A stretch of DNA of 19,810 bases, from assembly GCA_963628035.1 (NCBI GenBank), contig CAVGED010000019.1:1-19810 (forward strand). Reading direction: 5' to 3'. Source of the DNA: 14-2 sp963628035. GTDB lineage: Bacteria; Bacillota; Clostridia; Lachnospirales; Lachnospiraceae. Positions 1 to 7,446 of the stretch are shown here, piece by piece (the first letter of the stretch is position 1; each line of letters opens with the position of its first letter). The translations under genes were made by a program, and so were the position numbers. The notes beneath the pieces were generated by a model that did not search any database, had not been told where the DNA came from, and saw only the letters and a list, made by a program, of their open reading frames with translations.

Positions 1-321
1 GACCTTGTTTTATTCAGGATTGCGAACTCGCAGAGCGAGTTTCGCAATTACCTATTTAACTACGAAAGGAAGTATATCATAATACCACGCCGTTCAAGCG
101 GAAAAGCACGCCGAATCCACCGGAATCCATACGCCGCTATTAGCGGATTTGGCGCGCCGTTGAGCCGGAATACGCATGCTGCATCATCCGGTCTTTCCCC
201 GGAGCAGATCGGTCTGAAGGCAGGAATGCTGGTCAGTGCGATATTCCCGATTTTAGGAACAGTCCTTCTGATATTTATTATTCAGTACTTTAGAAAAAGA
301 AAAGCAGGAGCGGCACGTTGA
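1..321 (+). pseudogene. 3' remnant of a multi-pass membrane transporter
   Basis: One frame is open from the first base to a TGA at 319-321. Only its last part, from about 181, reads like a transporter tail. It has a short hydrophilic loop (SGLSPEQIGLKAG), one strongly hydrophobic helix (LVSAIFPILGTVLLIFIIQY) and a basic cytoplasmic end (FRKRKAGAAR). That pattern suggests the last helix of a major facilitator or sugar-cation symporter type carrier. This is an inference from the tail alone. The first 60 codons or so are charged, not hydrophobic, and contain two palindromes (25-51 and 134-146), so they do not look like the preceding helices of such a carrier. The 5' part therefore seems lost or replaced by other DNA, although the window edge hides what lies further left. 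It converges on the antiporter gene and shares a terminator with it. Confidence 0.55.
25..51. repeat. imperfect palindrome, possible interspersed repeat end
   Basis: Two arms, ATTGCGAA-CTCGC and GCGAG-TTTCGCAAT, pair almost perfectly with one bulged base and a 2-3 base loop. No T-run follows, so it is not an obvious terminator. A second small palindrome, CCGCT-ATT-AGCGG, lies at 134-146. Both sit in the part of the remnant reading frame that does not look like transporter. They may be pieces of a palindromic repeat that interrupted the gene. Confidence 0.5.
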
Positions 322-341
322 TCGTGCTGCTCCTGCTTTTC
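300..341. terminator. bidirectional intrinsic terminator
   Basis: An 18-bp stem (300-317 pairs with 323-340, one G-T mismatch, 5-base loop) lies over the end of the transporter remnant. T-rich sequence follows the stem in both directions: TTTTCTTAA on the plus strand and TTTTCTTTTTCT on the minus strand. It can therefore end both the rightward remnant and the leftward antiporter gene, whose stop codon is 40 bases away. Confidence 0.8.
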
Positions 342-380
342 TTAAAATGTATCAGTTCCGGCTGAACTGTTACACGCATA

Positions 381-1991
381 TTATTTCTCAGCAGTTACCT
401 TCTTGATAACCACCAGCGTTAAGACTGTAAGTACGATTCCTGCCGGAAGGGAGATCAGGATACTTCTCGAGAAGCCGGCAATGATGAAGCATACGAAGGA
501 GAGTGCTGCAACCGTTATGGCGTATGGAAGCTGGGTGGACACATGGTTGAGGTGATTGCACTGTGCTCCCGCAGAGGACATGATGGTTGTGTCTGAGATG
601 GGTGAACAGTGGTCACCGCAGACAGCGCCTGCAAGGCAGGCGGACATGCTGATCATGCCGATGGTGCTTCCTACCGGGAAGATACTGAGCACGATAGGAA
701 TGAGGATTCCGAAGGTGCCCCAGGAGGTTCCGGTCGCAAATGCGATGGCACATGCAACCAGGAAGATGATTGCCGGAAGGAAGTTGTTGAGGGCTTCCGC
801 AGAGCCTAACGCATTGTTTACAAATGTGCTGGAATCCAGAAGGGATGTCATATGCTTAAGGGTGGTTGCCATGGTGAGGATGAGGATGGCGGGAACCATT
901 GCGATGAATCCCTTGGGGATGCATTCCATCGCTTCCTTGAAGGATACAAGCCTTCTTGCTACCAGGTAGAGTATAATGAAGATCAGAGCAACCAGGCCGC
1001 CCCAGGGAAGTCCGATGGATGCGTCTGTGTTGGAGAAGGCGTCAATGAAGCTTAAGGAGGCGTTGTAATTTTCAGAGGCAAAACCGTCGTCTATGCATCT
1101 GCCGACATAGAAGAGGGAAAATACACAGATTGCGATCAGAAATACCACCGGAATGATCAGATCGATGACCTTTCCTCTGTTTGTGGCGGGTGTTTCGTCG
1201 GTGTCTGCATCCGCGCTTTTACCGGAGGTGAACAGGTCGCCCTTTTCTGCATTTTTCTCGTGCAGCTTCATGGGACCATAATCAAACTTCATAAGTGTAA
1301 GAGCAATGATAAATACGAAGGTCAAAAGGGAGTAGAAGTTGTAGGGGATCGCCTTGCAGAAGAGCGCGATGCCCTGGCCATCGGGTGCATTGGAAGCGAC
1401 TGCTGCCGCCCAGGATGAGATGGGGGCGATCATGCAGACGGGCGCTGCCGTGGCATCGATGAGGTATGCAAGCTTCGCCCGGGAGATCTTGGTCTTGTCT
1501 GTTACCGGACGCATGACGGCACCTACCGTCAGACAGTTAAAGTAGTCATCAATGAAGATGAGTACACCGAAGAGGAAGGTGGCAAGAGCTGCTCCGACCT
1601 TTGTCTTCACGTGCTTGGAAGCCCAGTTGCCGAAGGCCTGGGAACCGCCGGCCTTGTTCAGCAGAGCAACAATGACTCCGAGGATCACCAGAAAGGCAAA
1701 GATACCGGCGTTTCCGGAAAGCGCGGAGATAAAACCGTCGGTGATAACGGAGTCCATGGTATGAATGGGATGGAAGCCGTTTGCCAGAAGTCCTCCTACC
1801 AGAATGCCGACGAACAGGGAGGAGTATACCTCTTTCGTTATCAATGCAAGCCCGATGGCGATAGCGGGCGGAAAAAGTGACCATAATGTTCCTGTCGGTT
1901 CCGTGATGGATCCTGTAAATGCGCAGAGCACACCAAAAATTACGACAAAAGCAATGATCAGAAGGTTGGGAATGATTTTTTTGGATCGCAT
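381..1991 (-). CDS. NhaC-family Na+/H+ antiporter
   Basis: This is a 536-residue multi-pass inner membrane protein of the NhaC antiporter family, which exchanges Na+ for protons or a small anion pair. About a dozen hydrophobic segments span the whole length. Family hallmarks are FIDDYFN (about residues 146-152, acidic pair D148-D149 inside the membrane), the following MRPVTDK-TKISRAKLAYLIDATAAP stretch, and GDHCSPISDTTI (459-470). A hydrophilic loop lies near the middle (AEKGDLFTSGKSADADTDE). The reading frame could also start at a TTG at 1997. I chose ATG at 1991 because the AGGAG site lies 8 bases before it and only 2 bases before the TTG. It is transcribed alone and divergently from the ABC exporter operon. 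The exact substrate cannot be read from sequence; some relatives exchange malate/lactate or other organic acids. Confidence 0.85.
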   Translation of the reverse strand: MRSKKIIPNLLIIAFVVIFGVLCAFTGSITEPTGTLWSLFPPAIAIGLALITKEVYSSLFVGILVGGLLANGFHPIHTMDSVITDGFISALSGNAGIFAFLVILGVIVALLNKAGGSQAFGNWASKHVKTKVGAALATFLFGVLIFIDDYFNCLTVGAVMRPVTDKTKISRAKLAYLIDATAAPVCMIAPISSWAAAVASNAPDGQGIALFCKAIPYNFYSLLTFVFIIALTLMKFDYGPMKLHEKNAEKGDLFTSGKSADADTDETPATNRGKVIDLIIPVVFLIAICVFSLFYVGRCIDDGFASENYNASLSFIDAFSNTDASIGLPWGGLVALIFIILYLVARRLVSFKEAMECIPKGFIAMVPAILILTMATTLKHMTSLLDSSTFVNNALGSAEALNNFLPAIIFLVACAIAFATGTSWGTFGILIPIVLSIFPVGSTIGMISMSACLAGAVCGDHCSPISDTTIMSSAGAQCNHLNHVSTQLPYAITVAALSFVCFIIAGFSRSILISLPAGIVLTVLTLVVIKKVTAEK

Positions 1992-2030
1992 TTTCAATGC
2001 TCCTTTCTTTCGAAAATTCTAAACTCTTTG

Positions 2031-2060
2031 ACAATACCACAAAATGGGTGGGTTTGTAAA
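2031..2060 (-). promoter_or_regulatory. candidate promoter of the NhaC-type antiporter gene
   Basis: On the minus strand, TTTACA (2055-2060) is followed after 18 bases by TATTGT (2031-2036), about 40 bases before the ATG. Each box departs slightly from consensus. The surrounding DNA is AT-rich (A-runs at 2080-2100), which fits a promoter region but lowers the specificity of the match. Confidence 0.4.
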
Positions 2061-2169
2061 TAATAAATGTGAAAAAATACATAAAAAATGAAAAAAAATA
2101 CATCTGTGCTTCGCGGTTGGGCTTGGACGGAGCTGTTACAATTCAGTTTGTTTTCCTGCGAGTTAATTC

Positions 2170-2198
2170 TTTACATCCTAATTGCTACATGCTAAAAT
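2170..2198 (+). promoter_or_regulatory. promoter of the ABC exporter operon
   Basis: TTTACA (2170-2175) and TAAAAT (2193-2198) are separated by 17 bases. The predicted transcript starts near 2205 and has a leader of about 85 bases. Apart from this promoter, the opposite one and the leader hairpin, I see nothing else in the 298-base divergent gap 1992-2289. Confidence 0.65.
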
Positions 2199-2218
2199 GT
2201 AAGCGTTGAACAAAAACG

Positions 2219-2263
2219 AGGCTTTATTCGTGGAGCGGACAGTAACAGCGGCCACGGAAGCCT
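2219..2263 (+). promoter_or_regulatory. leader stem-loop upstream of the ABC exporter
   Basis: In the predicted 5' leader, AGGCTT (2219-2224) pairs with AAGCCT (2258-2263) and CGTGG (2229-2233) with CCACG (2252-2256). This makes a two-part stem around an 18-base loop. No T-run follows and the ribosome site lies 15 bases downstream. It may affect translation or mRNA stability. No known riboswitch was recognised. Confidence 0.35.
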
Positions 2264-2289
2264 TGTAAGTTTACGTTGAGGAGGCAGTT

Positions 2290-4068
2290 GTGAGAAAACT
2301 ATTGATTTATTTGAAGGATTACAGGAAGGAAAGTATTCTGGCACCGTTATTCAAGATGCTGGAAGCTTCCTTTGAATTGCTGGTGCCGCTGGTGGTGGCA
2401 GCCATGATCGATGTGGGTATTCCGAATAAGGACACATCCTACATCATCAAGATGTGTCTCATCATGGTGGCGCTGGGCGTCATCGGACTGGTGTGCTCCA
2501 TCACAGCCCAGTATTTTTCAGCTAAGGCGGCGGTGGGCTTCGCTGCGAAGCTTCGGCACAGCCTGTTCGCCCATGTACAGAGACTGTCATTTTCCGAGGT
2601 GGACGATATCGGAACATCCACGCTGATTACGCGGATGACCAGCGATATCAATCAGGTACAGTCCGGTGTCAATCTGGTGCTGCGTCTGTTTCTGCGTTCC
2701 CCCTTCATCGTGCTGGGAGCCATGGTTATGGCCTTTACCATCGACGTGAAGGCGGCGCTGATCTTCGTGGTTACCATTCCGCTGTTATCCATCGTGGTGT
2801 TCGGCATCATGCTGGTGAGTATTCCTTTATATAAGAAGGTACAGGAACGGCTGGACCGGGTGCTTGGCATTACCAGGGAGAACCTAAGCGGTGTTCGCGT
2901 GATCCGGGCGTTTCACCGGGAGACGGAGGAGCAGGAACGGTTCGAGGACGGAAACCGGAATCTGACCCATATGCAGAACTTCGTGGGGCGCATCACGGCC
3001 TTTATGAATCCGGTCACCTACGTCATCATCAACGGAGCACTCATCCTGCTGCTCTACACCGGAGCGGTGCGGGTGGACGCCGGGATTCTGACCCAGGGGC
3101 AGGTGGTGGCGCTGGTCAATTACATGTCCCAGATCCTGGTGGAGCTGGTGAAGCTGGCGAACCTTATCATCACGGTGACGAAGGCGGTGGCCTGCGGCAA
3201 CCGGGTGCAGAGTGTACTTGAGATCGAGAACAGCCAGACGGTGGAGACGGAGACTGGTGCAGATAACGCGAACTACGATACCAACCCGCAGGAGAGTCCC
3301 ATCGTAGAGTTCCGTCACGTGTCCCTCACCTATCATAACGCCGGGGACAAGTCCTTGACCGATATTAATTTCTCTGTGAAAAAAGGAGAGACCATCGGAA
3401 TCATTGGTGGTACGGGCTCCGGGAAGACCTCGTTGGTGCATCTGATCCCAAGATTCTATGACGCCACCGAGGGCCAGGTGTTGGTGGACGGCAGAGATGT
3501 GAAGACTTATCCCATCCAGGAGCTTCGGCAGAAGGTGGGTATTGTGCTGCAGAAGGCGGTATTGTTCCAGGGAACCATCCGGGATAATCTGTTGTGGGGC
3601 AAGGAGGATGCCACCGATGAGGAGCTGAACGAGGCGCTGGCTATTGCTCAGGCCACCGAGGTGGTAGCCGGGAAGGAAAATGGTCTTCTGGCGGAAGTCG
3701 CCCAGGGCGGCAAGAACTTCTCCGGCGGTCAGAAGCAGCGGTTGACCATTGCCCGGGCGCTGGTGCGAAGGCCTGAGATTCTGATTCTCGATGACAGCGC
3801 ATCTGCCCTTGATTATGCTACCGATGCCAGGCTGCGGGGAGCGATCCGTGAGATGAAGGACAGCCCGGCTGTGTTCGTGGTGTCCCAGCGTACCTCATCC
3901 ATCCGCTATGCGGACAAGATCATCGTGCTGGAGGATGGGGAAGCGGTAGGCATCGGAACCCACGACGAATTGCTTCATAGCTGTCAGGTGTACCGGGAGA
4001 TCTATGAATCCCAGTACCGTGACAACACAGAGAACGGTCAGGAAGGAGGCGTCTCCAATGAAAGATAA
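2290..4068 (+). CDS. ABC exporter half-transporter, degenerate-site subunit
   Basis: This 592-residue type IV (multidrug-type) ABC exporter half has an N-terminal six-helix membrane domain (about residues 1-310) and a C-terminal ATPase. Visible ATPase motifs are Walker A GGTGSGKT (373-380), signature FSGGQ (477-481) and Walker B ILILDD (497-502). The catalytic glutamate after Walker B is Asp (D502) and the switch histidine is Gln (Q533 in VVSQR). These changes are typical of the degenerate half of heterodimeric exporters such as BmrC/TM287/LmrC. The start is GTG at 2290, placed 5 bases after a perfect GAGGAGG; no better ATG is nearby. It overlaps the partner gene by 11 bases, implying coupled translation. 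Exported substrate is unknown: drugs, lipids or peptides are all possible. Confidence 0.9.
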   Translation: MRKLLIYLKDYRKESILAPLFKMLEASFELLVPLVVAAMIDVGIPNKDTSYIIKMCLIMVALGVIGLVCSITAQYFSAKAAVGFAAKLRHSLFAHVQRLSFSEVDDIGTSTLITRMTSDINQVQSGVNLVLRLFLRSPFIVLGAMVMAFTIDVKAALIFVVTIPLLSIVVFGIMLVSIPLYKKVQERLDRVLGITRENLSGVRVIRAFHRETEEQERFEDGNRNLTHMQNFVGRITAFMNPVTYVIINGALILLLYTGAVRVDAGILTQGQVVALVNYMSQILVELVKLANLIITVTKAVACGNRVQSVLEIENSQTVETETGADNANYDTNPQESPIVEFRHVSLTYHNAGDKSLTDINFSVKKGETIGIIGGTGSGKTSLVHLIPRFYDATEGQVLVDGRDVKTYPIQELRQKVGIVLQKAVLFQGTIRDNLLWGKEDATDEELNEALAIAQATEVVAGKENGLLAEVAQGGKNFSGGQKQRLTIARALVRRPEILILDDSASALDYATDARLRGAIREMKDSPAVFVVSQRTSSIRYADKIIVLEDGEAVGIGTHDELLHSCQVYREIYESQYRDNTENGQEGGVSNER

Positions 4069-5803
4069 GAAACAGGCGGGCACGGTCCGAAAAGTATTAT
4101 TATACATCAAGAGATACTGGGTATTTTTGATCCTCTCCCTGTTATTGGCGGTTGTCACCGTGTTTGCAACCCTGTATATCCCGGTGCTTACCGGTAATGT
4201 CATCGACCAGATCGTAGGCCCAGGAAAGGTGCATTTCCCGGAGATTTTCCGGATCTTGATCCAGATGGGCGTTATCATCGGGATCACGGCGCTGGCCCAA
4301 TGGCTGATGAATGTCTGCAACAACAAGATCACCTACGGCGTAGTGCGCGATATCCGCAGTGACGCTTTTGCGAAAATAGAGATCTTACCGTTGAAATACA
4401 TCGACGGTCATTCCCACGGCGAGCTGGTCAGCCGGGTGGTGGCGGACGTGGATCAGTTCGCGGACGGGCTGCTGATGGGCTTTACCCAGCTTTTTACCGG
4501 AGTGATGACGATCCTGGGGACGCTGGGCTTCATGCTCAGCATCAATGTAGTAATCACCCTGGTGGTGGTGCTTATCACCCCGGTGTCGCTGTTTGTTGCA
4601 AGCTTTATTGCAAAAAAGACGTATACCATGTTCCGGCATCAATCAACGACCAGAGGCGAGCAGACAGCGCTGATCGACGAGATGATAGGAAATCAGAAGG
4701 TGGTGCAGGCATTTGGACAGGAGGAGAAGGTGTTAGGCCGCTTTGACGAGATCAACGGACGGCTGGAGCATTACTCTCTGCGGGCAACCTTCTTTTCCTC
4801 CATCACCAATCCGGCGACCCGGTTTGTCAACGGCCTGGTCTATACCGGCGTAGGTGTGGCGGGCGGTCTTGCTGCCATCCGCGGAATGATATCGGTGGGT
4901 CAGCTATCCTGCTTCCTGAGCTACGCCAACCAGTACACCAAGCCCTTCAATGAGATCTCAGGCGTGGTGACGGAGCTGCAGAACGCCCTGGCCTGCGCAG
5001 CCAGAGTGCTGGAGCTCATTGAGGAGGAGCCCCAGACGCCGGACGATGCGGATGCGGTGACGCTCTCTGAAGTCAGTGGGAATGTGAAGCTTGACGATGT
5101 ATATTTCTCTTATGTACCTGAGAAAAAGCTTATTGAACACTTCAGCCTTCAAGTGAAGCCCGGTCAGCGGGTGGCCATTGTGGGACCAACCGGATGCGGA
5201 AAGACGACGCTTATCAATCTGCTGATGCGTTTCTATGACGTGGACAGCGGTTCCATACAGGTGGAGAATGAAGATATCCGGCATATTACAAGAAGAAGCC
5301 TTCGGGAGAATTACGGAATGGTGCTCCAGGAAACCTGGCTTAAGGCCGGAACCATCCGGGAGAATCTGATGATGGGTAAGCCGGAGGCTACGGAGGAAGA
5401 GGTCATAGCAGCCGCCAAGGCCGCTCATGCCCATAGCTTCATCAAGCGCCTGCCCCAGGGATATGATACAGTTATCGGGGAAGACGGCGGAAGCCTCTCC
5501 GCAGGCCAGAAGCAGCTTCTCTGCATTGCAAGGGTTATGCTGTGTCTGCCGCCCATGCTGATCCTGGACGAGGCTACCTCCTCCATCGATACCAGAACGG
5601 AGATGAAGATCCAGAATGCCTTTGCAGCCATGATGAAGGGACGCACCAGCTTCATTGTCGCCCATCGGCTGTCCACGATACAGTCGGCGGACGTGATCCT
5701 GTTCATGAAGGACGGGAAGATCATGGAGCAGGGAACCCATGAAGAACTGCTGGCGAAGCAAGGGCAGTATGCGGAGTTGTATAACAGTCAGTTTTCGTTA
5801 TAG
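4058..5803 (+). CDS. ABC exporter half-transporter, canonical-site subunit
   Basis: This is the 581-residue partner of the preceding half-transporter, with a six-helix exporter domain followed by an ATPase. Walker A is GPTGCGKTT (376-384), Walker B MLILDE (500-505, catalytic E505) and the switch histidine H536 is intact (IVAHR). Its signature is LSAGQ (480-484) instead of LSGGQ. That is the expected complement: the weak signature faces the partner's degenerate Walker site, while its intact Walker site faces the partner's intact FSGGQ. The pair thus has one catalytic and one regulatory ATP site. The frame is open upstream to 4004, but ATG at 4058 has AAGGAGG 8 bases before it and is the likely start. 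The two genes form an operon under the promoter at 2170. Confidence 0.9.
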   Translation: MKDKKQAGTVRKVLLYIKRYWVFLILSLLLAVVTVFATLYIPVLTGNVIDQIVGPGKVHFPEIFRILIQMGVIIGITALAQWLMNVCNNKITYGVVRDIRSDAFAKIEILPLKYIDGHSHGELVSRVVADVDQFADGLLMGFTQLFTGVMTILGTLGFMLSINVVITLVVVLITPVSLFVASFIAKKTYTMFRHQSTTRGEQTALIDEMIGNQKVVQAFGQEEKVLGRFDEINGRLEHYSLRATFFSSITNPATRFVNGLVYTGVGVAGGLAAIRGMISVGQLSCFLSYANQYTKPFNEISGVVTELQNALACAARVLELIEEEPQTPDDADAVTLSEVSGNVKLDDVYFSYVPEKKLIEHFSLQVKPGQRVAIVGPTGCGKTTLINLLMRFYDVDSGSIQVENEDIRHITRRSLRENYGMVLQETWLKAGTIRENLMMGKPEATEEEVIAAAKAAHAHSFIKRLPQGYDTVIGEDGGSLSAGQKQLLCIARVMLCLPPMLILDEATSSIDTRTEMKIQNAFAAMMKGRTSFIVAHRLSTIQSADVILFMKDGKIMEQGTHEELLAKQGQYAELYNSQFSL

Positions 5804-5817
5804 CAATGAGCAGTGCC

Positions 5818-5861
5818 AAAAAGAAGGAGCCATCAACCAAACATCATTGATGACTCCTTCT
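5818..5861 (-). terminator. intrinsic terminator of the orphan leftward unit
   Basis: A 15-bp stem (5822-5836 with 5847-5861, one C-A mismatch, 10-base loop) is followed on the minus strand by TTTTT (5822-5818). On the plus strand the stem is followed by AAACTATAC, so it is a weaker stop for the ABC operon. The orientation shows that a leftward transcript ends here. Confidence 0.7.
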
Positions 5862-5877
5862 AAACTATACTGTCCAT

Positions 5878-5888
5878 TGGACCATACC
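5878..5888 (-). repeat. GGTACAGTCCA-type repeat, copy 3 (variant)
   Basis: On the minus strand this reads GGTATGGTCCA, two bases different from the other copies, and it is preceded by the same purine-rich AAGAAAGTAAGA stretch. It lies 17 bases before the terminator stem. Confidence 0.55.
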
Positions 5889-6158
5889 TCTTACTTTCTT
5901 CAATTTTCTTACTGATTCGAAATGCTTCTTTCTGTCAAGCTTCTTGAAATTTTACTACCGTTGAATCTTCTCTGGCATGTAATCCATATCTGAACATTGC
6001 TGTCTGGATTATCATCCACTTCTCTTTTTCATTCTTCTTCAAGGCTTCAATTACCGGACAGATTCGAGATTCGCTTCTAGGTCTTTTACATCGGTGTTCG
6101 TGTGTCAGATGTAAAATGAGGTTGCCATTGTTTCCTTACTTTCCAGTTACGTTTTCGG

Positions 6159-6169
6159 TGGACTGTACC
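6159..6169 (-). repeat. GGTACAGTCCA repeat, copy 2
   Basis: On the minus strand this reads GGTACAGTCCA, preceded by AAGAAAGGAA. It is identical over 11 bases to copy 1, which starts 51 bases upstream in the transcript. Confidence 0.65.
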
Positions 6170-6209
6170 TTCCTTTCTTAAATTATGGGGCAGATCGTTC
6201 GGTTTCCTT

Positions 6210-6220
6210 TGGACTGTACC
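6210..6220 (-). repeat. GGTACAGTCCA repeat, copy 1
   Basis: On the minus strand this reads GGTACAGTCCA, preceded by AAGAAAGAGA. It lies about 45 bases after the predicted transcription start. The purine-rich lead-in shared by all three copies resembles a ribosome site, but no start codon follows at a suitable distance. Confidence 0.65.
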
Positions 6221-6271
6221 TCTCTTTCTTTATTTTTGTTTTGCTTCTCTCGTTTCGCTTTTCTTGACTAC

Positions 6272-6300
6272 ATTATATCTGATAAAGTTCCATATGTCAA
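6272..6300 (-). promoter_or_regulatory. perfect sigma-A promoter of the orphan unit
   Basis: On the minus strand TTGACA (6295-6300) and TATAAT (6272-6277) both match consensus exactly and are separated by the ideal 17 bases. It is the best promoter in the window and drives no intact gene. Confidence 0.85.
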
Positions 6301-6390
6301 CTAGAAATTTAAAAATAATGCCATTAAAGATACTTATAATTGCATATAACTTGATAAGCATGTGAATATTCTGACAATTATATTATAAAA

Positions 6391-6490
6391 GCCCAGTCTC
6401 CATGGAGGGACGCGGTGGGTGCTTGCACACACAAGCGTACAAACATGAGAGACGCTAACCTGTATGAGCAAGTAGACCGATAGGTCGGAT
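6391..6490. other. palindrome-rich stretch downstream of the UbiA-type gene
   Basis: Base composition changes abruptly from AT-rich to mixed at about 6390. The stretch holds CTCCATGGAG (6398-6407), GCTTG-N6-CAAGC (6421-6436) and GACC-N4-GGTC (6475-6486). On the minus strand it is the 3' untranslated region of the prenyltransferase gene. None of the hairpins has a T-run directly after it, so no classical terminator can be named. No known RNA was recognised. Confidence 0.35.
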
Positions 6491-6496
6491 TGCGCT

Positions 6497-7411
6497 CTAT
6501 ATCCGCCCAAGGATCCCGCCCAGGAGCAGGCAGACCGTATAGCTTCCGATCAGCATCACATAGTTCTGTATGGAGAGAGCGAAAGTGGTCTCCTTCTTTT
6601 GCTCCCTTTGGAAGGCGGAGATGTTCTTAAGCGACGGGGGCAATGTTACGAGAATCAGCAGGCAGGTGATGGGCAGAAGCCGCAGAAAAACCAGGACGCA
6701 GGGGACAAGATATGCCAGGTAATACAGCGCTGCAAACAGCCGGACCGCCCGCTTTTTTCCAAGATAATAGGGCAGGGTGAAGCGGCCGACGGCGGTATCC
6801 TTCTCCACGTCGCAGGTGTTGTTGGCCAGCATGATATTGGCGGTGGCCAGAGCCGGGGGAACGGTGAAGAGCAGCAGGGTAAAGAGCGGCTCTAGTTGCA
6901 GGGTGAGTTCCAACCGGGATGGGTTCAGGGAGAAGGTCAGGTAGGTGTCGGCGGGCATATTTATGTACAGGATCAGGAAGGGAATCAGCACACCCTGGAA
7001 GATCCCGGAGAACAATTCCCCTAAGGGCTGCCGGGAGATGGGGACGGGGCCGAAGGTATAGCACACACCGCAGAGCAGGCACAGGCCGCCGATGAGGAGC
7101 ACCACCAGATCTGTGCACCAGGCCAGGTACAGACCGAGGCCGGAACCAACGATAAGCAGAGCGAGAATGACGGCCAGGCTTGCCCGTCTTGGAAGGGGCA
7201 GCATCTCCGGGTATTCGCGGCTGTCAATGTAGTTGTTGATGGCAGTGGTGGCCAGGTCGATGAGCAGCATGGAGAGGAAGAATATCGTGGTAAGCTTCGG
7301 GTCTGGTGCTTGCTTTTGATAGAATAAGTAAGCCAGTGTCAGAAAGAAGGGAAACACACTTGTAATCTTGGTTTTTATCTCCACAAACTGAAAAAATTTC
7401 CTTAACATCAT
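6497..7411 (-). CDS. dmkA: UbiA-family prenyltransferase, probable demethylmenaquinone synthesis
   Basis: This 304-residue membrane protein of the UbiA prenyltransferase family would join a polyprenyl diphosphate to an aromatic acceptor, probably 1,4-dihydroxy-2-naphthoate. It shows both Asp-rich substrate sites: N59-NYI-D63 followed by SRE in the first, and N197-NTC-D201-VEK-D205 in the second, with 8-9 hydrophobic segments. It lies divergently next to a type II NADH dehydrogenase and a polyprenyl diphosphate synthase, as in the Listeria EET locus where the enzyme is called DmkA; the symbol is given by that context. GGGGG lies 4 bases before the first ATG (7411) and 7 before a second ATG (7408), so the start could be one codon shorter. 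Acceptor identity is not provable from sequence. Confidence 0.8.
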   Translation of the reverse strand: MMLRKFFQFVEIKTKITSVFPFFLTLAYLFYQKQAPDPKLTTIFFLSMLLIDLATTAINNYIDSREYPEMLPLPRRASLAVILALLIVGSGLGLYLAWCTDLVVLLIGGLCLLCGVCYTFGPVPISRQPLGELFSGIFQGVLIPFLILYINMPADTYLTFSLNPSRLELTLQLEPLFTLLLFTVPPALATANIMLANNTCDVEKDTAVGRFTLPYYLGKKRAVRLFAALYYLAYLVPCVLVFLRLLPITCLLILVTLPPSLKNISAFQREQKKETTFALSIQNYVMLIGSYTVCLLLGGILGRI

Positions 7412-7446
7412 TTTTCCCCCAAACTATGGTATTTTTAAAGTGCAAC

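Larger units (their letters stand above)
5818..6266 (-). ncRNA. orphan leftward transcript, non-coding RNA or decayed small gene
   Basis: A consensus promoter (6272-6300) and an intrinsic terminator (5818-5861) on the same strand bound about 450 bases with no intact gene. Inside are three copies of a GGTACAGTCCA-like repeat and a perfect 9-bp hairpin (6084-6092 with 6108-6116, 15-base loop). One reading frame is open for 66 codons (6135 down to a TGA at 5935-5937). It has plausible protein composition (for example EKWMIIQTAMFRYGLHARED) but its first Met is residue 41 and no ribosome site precedes it. The same frame continues after the TGA and is also broken upstream by TAA at 6136-6138. It may be a structured RNA, a dead small gene, or one copy of an interspersed element. 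I do not recognise a known RNA family. Confidence 0.5.

Noticed and set aside
1992..1997. TTG start two codons upstream for the NhaC-family gene
   Set aside because: The AGGAG site would be only 2 bases from the TTG, while the ATG at 1991 has ideal 8-base spacing.
4004..4057. Longer N-terminus of the second ABC exporter subunit
   Set aside because: The 18 extra residues lie over the end of the upstream gene and have no ribosome site. AAGGAGG is placed correctly for ATG 4058.
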